Below are positions 47,401-57,574 of a stretch of 64,000 bases of DNA, in pieces. How positions within the stretch are numbered: position 1 is the stretch's first letter; every line of letters begins with the position of its first letter. The notes below the pieces were generated by a model. That model saw only the letters and a list, made by a program, of their open reading frames with translations. It was not told the DNA's origin and ran no database searches. This stretch comes from Rhodeus uyekii (lineage: Eukaryota > Chordata > Actinopteri > Cypriniformes > Acheilognathidae): NCBI GenBank assembly GCA_037043235.1, contig JAWRVZ010000013.1, positions 6,432,001-6,496,000 on the forward strand. The letters run 5' to 3'. A program made the position numbers and the translations under genes.

Positions 47401-50400
47401 TGCTTCACATGATCTCTTATGACCGGGATCAGCCAGCTGCGTGGGAACTCAAGGTCATCACTGTAAACAAACACATATACAACATATTTCATCACATTAA
47501 CTTCATTTCATACAAAGTGCTCAGAACAGTTGTTAGACGAGCATCAGCAAAGCAACCGACTCTGTTCCAGTGATGAGGAGAGGAACAGCGTTCAGGACCA
47601 CCTCTGGACCCATGCTCTCCACCGCACTGCCAACAGCCAGATCCAGCTCCCCAGAGAAGGGGAAGTGAGGGGTGTCCCGCAGGTCACTGAGAGACTGCAG
47701 ACTCTAAAGATTGCACACAGAAAATCATGTTGGAGTAAACCATCAATGAAACAAACTTTCTATAAAAAAGCTACTTGCATTAAAAAAAAATTACTTATTG
47801 TGTTCATGTATCGCAAAACACTTTTGCTGCCACTGATATGAAAAAAATGCATTGTATCAATTTATTAACTTAAATAGTAACACTTTATAGTAAGGTTCCA
47901 TTAACGTTAATGAACGCAGTATCTAAAGGTGAACTAACAATAAGCATTTCTTTCATTTTTTACAGTATTTATTCAATCTTTGTCAAATTAACATTAATAA
48001 ATGTTTTAGAACTATTTTACTGTTAGTTCATGTGTTAACCTTATTGTGTAAGGTTGCATTAGTCTTAAGTGTAATCATTTAAATGTTAGTTCATTAAAAG
48101 ATAGACACATGATATGACTTTTTCTCCAATCTACCTTTATCATAAAAGGATGAGCCTGTTTTCCTGCAGCTCGGTAGAAGCAACCCAGGATCTGCAGCAC
48201 AAACGGCCAGGAAGCATGAAAACGATAGGACAACCCTTCCTCCACAATACTGAAAAAGAACAGAGGTCAGATTTTAGAAAGACCAGGCTCTGGAACAGGA
48301 CATGACATTAGGACAGATGGTGGTCACAGGTAAGCTCACTGAAACATCTTTATGATGCAAGCCCCATTTCCAGTTGATGTGTTTGATAGAACGGGTTCAA
48401 TCTCTGCCATATGCGCAGCTACACACTCGTTTATCAGAGTCTGGAGGGAGAGAGAGAGAGAAAAAAATAAATATGACACCAAGACAAATTCACTACTGAG
48501 AAGTAACATACTGTGCTGCTTATAGACAGCATGTGGCAAACCTTCAGAGTCTGAGCTGCAGCAGAAACGACTTGTGTGTGAGGGGATAGAAGACACGACA
48601 TGGTGACCGAAAAGAGGCGAGGAAGATGACCGAGACTCAGACAGCTCTGTAAACTAGAGTCCAACAATGATGGAATGAGAAAGATTCCTCACCAACTTAG
48701 CAAACAAATAACTCACTGCTGGGAAAAAAGAAAAGAAAAAAGTCTACCTGGAGAGATGAACATGGGCTTTTTCCATTACAGCAAGCCATGCTAGTAAAGG
48801 CTGCAGATCATTCTCACTAGGAACATAGTCATATAAAGCCTAGAAGAAAGGTGTTGATAGATGTGTAAATCCACACATTTGAAGATAAAAATAAAAGCCA
48901 ACTATCAGATCATGGAAACCAGCACAATATCTTTTGACTTCATATACATGTTTATCAATTATGGCACTCACTGTGATGATCTGGGCATTGAGCTCTGCAG
49001 ACATACTGGAAGGACTCGGTTTGCTACAGAAGAGTTTGTGGAAAGCCTGCATTGCATTTGCGGTCACCAGCTTCAAAGAATCAGAGGCGGGTGTTAAGAA
49101 CAGAACAATCAATGGAAAGCAAATAAAAAATGTCTGAGTTAAACTGCTCTCCCACCACATGGCTCAGAGTCATGACACGAAGAAGGGTCTCACAGCAAGA
49201 CTTGACAGAGTTCAGGGGGAATGCAGACAGCAGTTCCTTCAAAAAACCCAGAACATGGAGAGTGGTTGTGTCTTCTTTGCTGCCTTGAGACGAATAAAAA
49301 GATAATCCACCATCACATAAAAAACAAAGAAAAACTAGGTGACTTCTGGAACATTTTTTTCATTGGGACAGTTACACTGGCATTTTGTTACCCCTCTAGT
49401 TTCCCCTTTGCTCATTTTAGACAGAAAAAAAGTTAAGTTTAAAACTTGATACATTGGAAAGTTATGAAACTTGGTGACATCTGTCAAACAATCATTTTCA
49501 AATCAGGACAGTATCCACTTTCAAACTGGTTATTATACTGGTATTAAATCACTGGTTGAACGCTAGGTGGAGCTACAGGGCATACACAATAACCTACATC
49601 AGATTGATTGCATTTATCTAAAATGACTTTGAAAAACTATAGGAAATTAAATGCACTTGATTAAAAGATTAATTCAACCAAAACTGTGCAGAGAGGTGAG
49701 TGCCTGTGTAAAAGAAAACTCTTTACCTTTAGTCTACTTGGGTCCTTCAAATAAATGCATTTTATTGATATTTTATTTCATTAATATTTAGTGATGGCCT
49801 CATATTGAGAAGGTTTTGACCCGCTATGACAAGAAGGTATTATTACTCATTTAGAGCATTTTGACAGCAAGAACATGAGTTCAACTGACCTCCTGACTGC
49901 TCCAATTCTTTGCAGCAGAATTTGGCTGTGGTGACGGCTGCTGGGTGGTGGCTCGGGGCATTGTCTGAGAACATGAAGTCACTGTAGCGAAGGATGGAGC
50001 AAATGCCTTGCTGTGCTGCCTTTCGCACCTACATCACACAGACATTCATCGTTCAAAAACCTCAAACAGTCATAGTCTGTCAATCTGTGCCTTTACGGAA
50101 ATAGAGCATTTATTGTGTGTTACTGTAACTAGTGGTGGATACGACTAAAATCTTACATGGCATAAAAGATCATATCAACATGGGAATGAATGGAAATTAA
50201 ACACACAGACCTTTGGTTTAGAGTGCACTGTGAAGCTCAGCAGGCCGTGATACACCTGTAGAGTTGATGGGTAACTCCACACTGACAGATCCTGTTTACG
50301 CAGCAAAATCGATACACAGGATAAGATCTGCAAGGAACATAGAAGCAAACAACTTTAGTGTAAAATAATAGGGGAGAAAAAGCAACCTACTTCCTCGCAT

Positions 50401-51948
50401 CACAATTTCATTACACTGGTTTCACCTCTTGTGGTCTTTGGTCAGTTTACATCAAAATCAGTTTTAATTTTTAACATTTTTTACTTCATTGGAATGGTAA
50501 CTTTTGGTGTCTTTTGTGTTGCTTGATATACAAACACAAAAATATTAATGTCAGAAAATCCAATCACCCCAAAGAACTAAATAAATTGAGAAACTAAAAA
50601 AAAAATACAAACAGAAATGGTCTTCATTAAAAATATGAAATACTTTTGTAATATGTATAGTATTTTTTATAGAAATGGTGCATAATTTAGAGTATTGCCT
50701 AATACAATAAAAAATATACCATACTGAGGATCTCAAGTGTGATATCAAAGAATACCAGAGGGTTGCATTAAATGGGGGTGGAGAGAAAAAGAAAGAACAA
50801 ACCCCTCGCAGGCAAGAATGAGTTTCAGAATTGGCTTGGTTTGACATCACATCCATAAAGGCTTTGGCTGTGTCCGAGAACTTTTTCTTAAGCACTGCAG
50901 CTGGCACCCTTGAGAAGATAAGCGGGACATAAACTTATCCAGATTAACAGGCCATGCCAATCTAAATCACTACAGTAGAAATTCACATTACACACCTTTT
51001 CATGACCAGGTTGAGGAGGTATCCAACAGCTGTCAGAGATTCACTGCTATCCACAGCCTCGAGTGTTGTCATCTGCCAATTGAAAATAGAAAGACGCCTT
51101 TGAGCATTCTGACAGCAAAATATGCCATCTAGAAACTAACTGATTTAATGGTGACTTTAAATTACCAAGGCTGCAAAGTACTCAGTCTCGGTCTCCTTTC
51201 CACCCTGAGAGCGAATAACTTCAGTGACGGCTGCCAATACAGCACAGATCTGAACAACAAGATGTGAATTAAACACAAACTCATAACCTAGAAAAATGAT
51301 TTTAAAAAACTGCAGCTATCTGGCATCAAACCTCTTTGTGTTCTGCAGAGCTTGACTCCCAGAAGCGCTGTACTTTTCTAAATGTGAGGTTGGAGCAGTC
51401 TGACAGTCCACTAAGGAAGGTCCCCGAGGTTTTCTCTGTGAGGGCTTGTTCTTCCATGGCATCTCCAGCCACATCTGCGGTTCTCTGTAAAGATCCTGCC
51501 TGAAGCTCATTGTGAAGTTTCAAGGCATCTACTGTCAGACCACTTTTTTCTGTCCAAATAGAAAGAGAATAACATCAAGTATACCATCTAAACACAATGT
51601 TATGACATCCTAGCCATGAATACAATAAAAAGAAAGTAATAATCCTAATAACTGTCAGATATTTTAACATACCTAATGATTTAAGCTACTCTACAATAAA
51701 TGCGAACATAAATGAGTCGTTGCTCTCTGAAAGTACCCAGGCATGATTTTAACGTGTTTACCCAGCTCGATCAGCTACCCACGTGTTGTCACGCAGGCCA
51801 GAGTCTCACCTATAGGACGGCTGAAAAATCGGCTCCTCGCGGCTTTTCGATGTCGACTTGACTCCGGATTGCTATCACTGCTGTGACCTTTCTTCCACCG
51901 CCTTACTTTCTGTGCTGCTCCAGATCTAAGTTTTCCAGACCTCACCAT
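41452..51948 (-). CDS. rrp12: Ribosomal RNA processing 12 homologue (RRP12, HEAT-repeat pre-ribosome export factor)
   Basis: 34 coding exons on the minus strand: 51948-51810, 51549-51332, 51249-51166, 51072-50996, 50908-50803, 50327-50211, 50028-49890, 49283-49159, 49070-48972, 48839-48748, 48653-48542, 48440-48340, 48249-48135, 47703-47561, 47460-47339, 47218-47154, 46865-46706, 46595-46441, 46301-46240, 46061-45968, 45869-45711, 44938-44858, 44623-44518, 44387-44280, 44079-43922, 43808-43729, 43622-43464, 42710-42541, 42435-42322, 42231-42197, 42068-41993, 41868-41801, 41712-41630, 41551-41452. Total 3822 nt = 1273 aa plus stop, every junction in phase; human RRP12 is about 1297 aa. Landmarks: N-terminal MVRSGKLRSG and RWKKGHSSDSNP, SGTFLSGLSDC, QVYHGLLSFTVH, helical HEAT-like repeats, MRRHFRVKLK, then an acidic/lysine-rich tail (SIEDILAETDS, HGFKVTSDGRLII, DPYAYVPL, LQGQFKGMV). 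Nucleolar/nuclear; family members assist 40S and 60S export. The exon after 42231 uses GTAAAA as donor by best alignment. Confidence 0.96.
43301..43327. repeat. GT microsatellite
   Basis: About 13 GT units in an rrp12 intron. Confidence 0.95.
45000..45685. mobile_element. Non-autonomous pogo/Tigger-like DNA transposon in an rrp12 intron
   Basis: The left terminus is CAGTAATACCTCGGTTTACG and the right terminus is the reverse complement with one change (CAGTAATACCTCAGTTTACG). Each is flanked by TA (44998-44999 and 45686-45687), the target duplication of Tc1/mariner-pogo elements. The 686-bp interior shows no transposase. The terminal CAGTAATACCTCG resembles Tigger-type ends. It sits between the exons 45869-45711 and 44938-44858. 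Confidence 0.85.
47876..48087. mobile_element. Copy of the GTAACACTTTA...AAGGTT MITE family in an rrp12 intron
   Basis: It begins AGTAACACTTTATAGTAAGG, then has GAACTAACAATAAGC, TTTACAGTATTTATTCAATC and CTGTTAGTTCATG. This matches the family at 21726 and is closer to the usual sequence. Confidence 0.75.
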
Positions 51949-52605
51949 TTTTGCAGGAGGAAATCCTTACAGTGCTTACAAGCACAGTCACAAGCACGTT
52001 GGTGTTGTCACCGTCGCGCTTGTCATGCGTCATCATCGTGCGTTTGGGTCTTCTTCTTCTTCACCATCTTTCGCCTTTCACGGCGGGTGACATCCATTAC
52101 CGCCAACTTTCGCTCCGGAGTGAGGATCTGAGAATACAGTCTGTACCGTGATCTGTAACCCTTTTAATGTGAACTTCTGCACTCCAAACTACATATTCTT
52201 CAATCATCTCTCTCTGTTCTTCATATCTCCTACAGCTCAAGATTATATGCTCTACTGGTTCCTCTTTCTGTCATCCCTCACATAGTACCTGTCTGGTGCT
52301 TTCCTAGCATCTTCAGTGCTTTATTTAGTGTACAATTTCCCAAACTTAAATGCCAAAAAGTTACTTTTCTGGTGAACTATCCCTTTAACCTCATCCTCAC
52401 TGTTCCTTCTCTCCGGCTCCCACTTACTACCCTAAATGTTTATTGTATATCCCTTAATCCTTTAAGACCACTGTTCGTATTTAAATAGTCAGATTGACAA
52501 AACATGTTCTATGTCATTTTAAAACCATGAATGGACTTTACATTTGTGAAGTTTTATGTGACATTTTCATAAATCCCTCTTTTATATTCTTTTTTTCTTC
52601 TTCAG
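51949..52605. other. rrp12 promoter side and LINE debris
   Basis: The rrp12 5'UTR and promoter must start here (CpG present at 51990-52110), but the sequence soon turns into repeat DNA: a LINE tail with CTT repeats (52045-52065) and a lone MITE end (52367-52387, GGTGAACTATCCCTTTAA). How much of the CpG-bearing part belongs to the host promoter is unclear. Confidence 0.45.
52045..52300 (-). mobile_element. Fragment of a LINE 3' part (I/Nimb-like C-terminal region)
   Basis: Read on the minus strand, 52200-52290 gives EEPVEHIILSCRRYEEQRE, the C-terminal zinc-knuckle-like VEH-C-RY-QR block of fish I/Nimb-clade LINE proteins. At its 3' side GAA repeats (52045-52065 as CTT) fit a LINE tail. The rest of the element is missing. 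Confidence 0.5.
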
Positions 52606-53700
52606 GTAGCAATCAAATTTATTATAAAGGTGGAGAACATGGTTTTATCAGCACTGTAAGTAGGCTGTACTCTGTTTACAGTTTAAACCCTCTTATATTA
52701 TTATAAATTACATACTACAAATTAACTGTCATTGTCAAGTACCAAAAACAACTGTCTTCTAGCCGGGTCATCCCAAACCCCTCCCAATCGAGGTCGCTCT
52801 GTTGATCCTTGCCAATAAAGGTCCCAGGGTGTCTGAGATAATCAATCTCCTAGACTGGCAGGATCGGCCCAACAATTATATCATGGTCCTAGAGCTGCCC
52901 TCACCCTGCGAGGACTTGTTTGATATTGCGGAGAGCTACGGAGGCTCCATTGATGAGGACCTAGCTTGTGTCATCATGAGGCAGACAACCCATGCTGCAT
53001 TCATATGCATTATATGCATTTATATATACGTGGCGTGCTACATGGTGACATCAAACTCGAGAATGTGCTGTTTAACCAGGAAACCAGGAAAGTAAAGCTG
53101 ATCGACTTTGGGTGCGGTGATCTTCTTGTGAACTCGCCATATAATCTATTTATAGGTACGTATTGTCCTTCAACTTCTCAGTCTATTGTATCAAGTCAGG
53201 AGGATCAAATCTTTTTTCTTTTTTTTATGTAATGCAAACTTGCGTATCAGACCAAGTCTCTTTCATCCAGGCACAGATGAGTACTGTCCTCCTGAATATA
53301 CGATGGAAGGAGCATTCCATGGCAAGCCAGCTACAGTTTGGTCGCTTGGTTTACTATTGTTTGCATTAGTGTGTGGTGATTATCCAACCGACACTGACCT
53401 GGATGTCATCAATGCAAACCTCTGGTTTAAATCTGGCTTATCCAAAGGTGAGCACTTTATTGTAGTTTAATGGCCCACTGTAATTCTGAATCATACAAAA
53501 TGTTCCATCACTGACAATAACATTATCAGAGAGAGAAGATGTAAAGTTTAAGGCAATAATCAAACATCTCTCCCATCTTTTGTACAGAATGCTGCCATTT
53601 GATTGGCTGTCTCCTGCAACGTAATCCTGAGCAGCAGATTAAGTTCGAAAAGATCCTCTTTCATGACTGGTTTAAGGTATTGAACCTTTGTGAAAGTTAA
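52606..53700 (+). pseudogene. Fish Pim-like serine/threonine kinase, broken
   Basis: Exons with Pim-family sequence: 52606-52655 (beta-3 strand, VAIKFI), 52763-53155 (PGHPKPLPIEVALLIL, LLDWQD, YIMVLE, then GDIKLENVLF and LIDFGCGDLL), 53271-53447 (DEYCPPEYTMEG, GKPATVWSLGLLLFALVCGDYPTD) and 53588-53700 (CLLQRNPEQQIKFEKILFHDWFK, stop 53698). Lesions: the first exon is 50 nt and joins out of phase with the next, a frame break with AT-rich replacement lies at about 52990-53030 just before the catalytic loop, and the catalytic HRD motif reads HGD. DFG and APE-region PPEY remain. No glycine-loop exon was found upstream. This fits a dead copy of the large fish pim-like family; a rescuing splice or assembly error is possible. 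Confidence 0.8.
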
Positions 53701-56627
53701 ATTTGCACATTCAGATCTGTTCTAGCAGTAAGATATTTACAAAGTAAACTTTGTTTCAAGTCAAAGATGTGGAGGAGACATTGTAAATAGGGTCACTAAA
53801 AGTGTCAAATCCAATGCTCAAGTAAAGAGAGTCCAGAGTTCCAAAGTACCCTGTCCCATTTGCTGTTTTGGTTGTCCCAGGCCTAAAACTCCCTTCCGAC
53901 CAAGGCAGATCCCACGTGTTGGCTTCCCCAGACATTAATGCCACTGTCCCCAAAGAGACAGCAGTGGAACTAACATCTAGGACAACTTCAGAGTTATTTG
54001 TCATTGTCAGCTTATTCCCTGATTTGCAGTCTCAGCTGTATTCTCAGCCGAGAATCTGCCCAGATGTTAAATGGAAATGAAAGAAAACTTGAGGCGATTA
54101 AACTGGTCACACAAGTTTTATAGATGGGTTTCGAACCAGCACACTCTTCTCAAACATGTAAAGAGCGTAAGTACAAACCAGGAAAAAGAAAACACTCTGA
54201 CAAACATCACAAATAAAAGAAGGAAAATAGAAACAGTAGATTATGTCATATAACAGTCAGTGGTAGAGTGGCCATCTCTCTCCTCACTCAAAAACACTCT
54301 CCTCCTCGCATGCGCTCACAACAGAACAGCGCACAAAGAACTACATACGCCGTCTTAAAGGTATATTCCCAACATAAACATAAAGTAGCCGTTACAATCT
54401 CTGCTGTTAGTTGGTGCACATATGCCTTTTGTTGTTAGCAAACATATACAGTGTATGTAAATTTTTATAGCATGCCGATCGCTTCATCAAACAAATCGGC
54501 ATATTGGCTTTTGGTTTTCTCGATCATCGGTTATCTTGACGATGAAATGCCCAATTCTTATCTTAATTCAATATGTTATCTTATAGAATAATTATGAATA
54601 CAATAATGATCAATGTTGTGAGAAAATGGGAGAAGGTTTCAATATTTATTAAATATTTTCATTTTGCTCTACTAAGTGTGATTATAATATTTTGGTTGTC
54701 CATCTTTAAACAATATTTACCATTTTGTATACTTCTTAATTTCAACATAGCCTGGTACCCATTTAAAATAAACTACACGTCCAACCTATTTTACATAAGA
54801 AAAAAAATCACTCTAATCACAAAATCACAACTAATCTGGAATGTTTGAATGCTCATAAGTGCTGCAATTGAGTCAGAACAGATTACCACTTAATGTCTTT
54901 ACGTCGAACCATATGCCTTTTGTACTGGTACAATTTTAACAGAATATACTGATGCTCCTTCCGCTGTACTCCCAAAATGTCCTATCTTGAATCTTGGAAC
55001 ATATAAAGTTCAAGAGAAATCAGGAGTTATAGTCTATTTTCATTCATTTAGCCCAGTTCTTTACTTTCTATGTAAATCCTTTGGCCAGATGTATTTGTTT
55101 GTCTTCTATCTCTTATCTTGTGTTCTCTTATTGATCATTCTGTTTTAGTTAAATTAGCAGAATATGTGCATGTGTTATTTTGCGGTGGATTTCAAATAAT
55201 TGTATTGAATCTTATAAATCCCAAATACACAATGGTAAATGTAAGCAACTTTGTAGTGAAATCAATGAGTTAGAAGTTGGTAAAAAACAGGTTCTCAAGT
55301 TATAAATAAATAAATCAAGGTATCACTGTGTGAGTTTATTCTGTACAGTTTATTCTGCACTTGTACTTACATGTATCTTAAAACACTCCTGGTTTTCTTT
55401 TCTTTATCTTTGTTAATTGTGCTGTTGTTCTCCCAAAATGTCATATCACTGATGTTATTGGCCATGAAATATGTATTATGGCTTGTTTCGCAAACATGGG
55501 TTGTATTGATGGAAGATCAAAAAATGACAAAAAAATGTTTCCACCTACTAACACATAACACATGATCCTTTGACATTAAAGAAAAGGAAAAATATATTTT
55601 TTTAAGGTTATCAATACATGATGTTAAAAATAAACCATGTATTGGTATTTGCGCTGATACACATGCTGACAATTTGAGAGAGAAAAAATCAAACAATAAA
55701 ATAATCAAAAATTACAGTTTTGTCACAGTATAAAAATCAGTCAAATGTAACACAAAAAACTTGAAATATTGATAGTGCGATTGTTTTATCTTCTTCTCCA
55801 GATATACAATTTGCTACAATATGAAATGAATTGCACAATTTGAAGTTTTTAAAGTCTGCTTGATTTCATCAAGAATAAACAAATCTTGTCATTTTTATTC
55901 ATTTACTGTAAAATTCATTTACATTAAAAATAATAAAACAAACCTGTCTGTGCTAAAAAAATCTATTTCAAACCTCTAAAAAAGTATGGCTACAAATAAA
56001 TATATTCCCAGGGAAAGCAAGAACTGATTAGAATATCAATGTCTTCCTTGAATGCAATGTAAGTCGCTTTGGATAAAAGCGTTTCCCAAATGTATAAATG
56101 TAAATGTAAAAATGTATACAATTACTTTGAAATATAAACACAAATTATGATTAGCAAAGCAAAGACACGGACACGGTTCTTTTTTCTCTTTTTTGCGTGT
56201 GGAGGTAACAGAAAGATTAATGAGTCTCTGAACAGACTATGTTTGAACAAAATCAAATTGGCAGCATAATGCCATAACCATTTAAATAGTGTCTTAATAT
56301 TGAAAATTCTTTGCACTCTGTAAATTCACCCTCTTGAAAATAGTTTATGTCTGCTCAGCAATGGACAGCAGACTGCATCAAGGACCAAGGCAAATGATAC
56401 CATATAGAATATGGAAATGAATATCCACACAACACATGGATATTAAAACCAAGAAGGCAAGGTATCTAATTTAGAATAACACGCTTTAGTATGCTGCAAT
56501 GTTTGTGCTTTACATTTGGGAGGGAAAAAAAACCTCTGACCTGATCAGTGGGCTATTATAGAAACATATACTGTAAGCATCCGTAAAGGTGTGAGTTTAT
56601 TGAGTCCTGGTTCAAAGTTTTGTGGGT
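53701..56627. other. Intergenic DNA between the Pim-like pseudogene and ubtd1
   Basis: No gene recognised. The part 53760-54420 is less AT-rich and has an 82-codon minus-strand frame (53756-54004, Ser/Thr-rich) without family resemblance; it may be transposon remains. 54420-56627 is AT-rich. A common teleost repeat tail (56055-56108, GTAAGTCGCTTTGGATAAAAGCGT) lies near the right end. The 3'UTR of minus-strand ubtd1 also falls here. Confidence 0.45.
56055..56108 (+). repeat. Teleost repeat tail GTAAGTCGCTTTGGATAAAAGCGT
   Basis: The CGCTTTGGATAAAAGCGT core followed by TAAATGTAAATGTAAA is a tail shared by very many fish dispersed repeats. The palindromic AAAAGCG/CGCTTT is visible. The body of the element upstream is not clear. 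Confidence 0.65.
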
Positions 56628-57543
56628 TTACTGGTTGGAAACAATGGGCTGACTAACAATGACCTGTATTACAAAGTCCTTCTGGATCTTGGTGTCCTGT
56701 AAACGTGTTTTATCCGTGAGAAGCTTTCCAGAGAAAAACCAGCGCTGATTGGCGGTATCAATGTCTTCCTGAAGTTGAAGCTGTTTCTTCAGCTGACGGA
56801 TGGAATCAGCCATAGTGGCACTGAGACGAAGGTCTTTTCCAGAGGAGAGACGCACCTTCAGCTGGAACTCCTTCTCTTTCTTCTCCTGTGGCTCTGGGTT
56901 CTCAGACGCATTATGATCGTTGCACTCAGAGACCAGGTTGACTGGAGGAGCCAAGCAGTACGCAGGGAGCTGATAGCGGTTTCCCAGTTCATCATAACAT
57001 TCCATAAGGGACCCTGAAAGAGCAAATCAATTGTTCAATGTGTATATTTAGCATGTGTATATACAGTATATTTACAGTATATGTACACAACTGTTCAAAA
57101 GTTTAGGGTCGGCAGTCTCTTATCCTCAGCAAAGCAAAATTTATATGATCAAGTAATATAGTGAAAAATTAAAATTTTATAGAAATGTTTTCTATAAATG
57201 TTGTCTTTTAAAATGTAATTTATTTGAATTTTCAGTGCCACATGATCATTTAGAAATCATTCTAATATTCTAATTTGATGCTAATGAAACATTTCATATT
57301 ATTTTCAATTTTGAAAATGGTTGAGGTGATTAATATCTTTGTGTAAAACGTGACACATATGATTAATTTAAAGTTTCTTTGCTGGATAAAAGTAATAATT
57401 CCTTAAAAAATTCCTTAAAATATATAAAATAAATATATATATATACATACATACATATAAAACTTTTATATACATGTAACTTTTTGTTAACAAAACAATA
57501 AATATATCTATCTATCTATATATATATATTTATATATATACTC

Positions 57544-57574
<31 letters not shown>

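Noticed and set aside
54126..54137. GGTTTCGAACC resembling a tRNA B box, with TGGTAGAGTGG nearby at 54256
   Set aside because: The A-box-like motif is on the wrong side and no cloverleaf can be folded around the pair.
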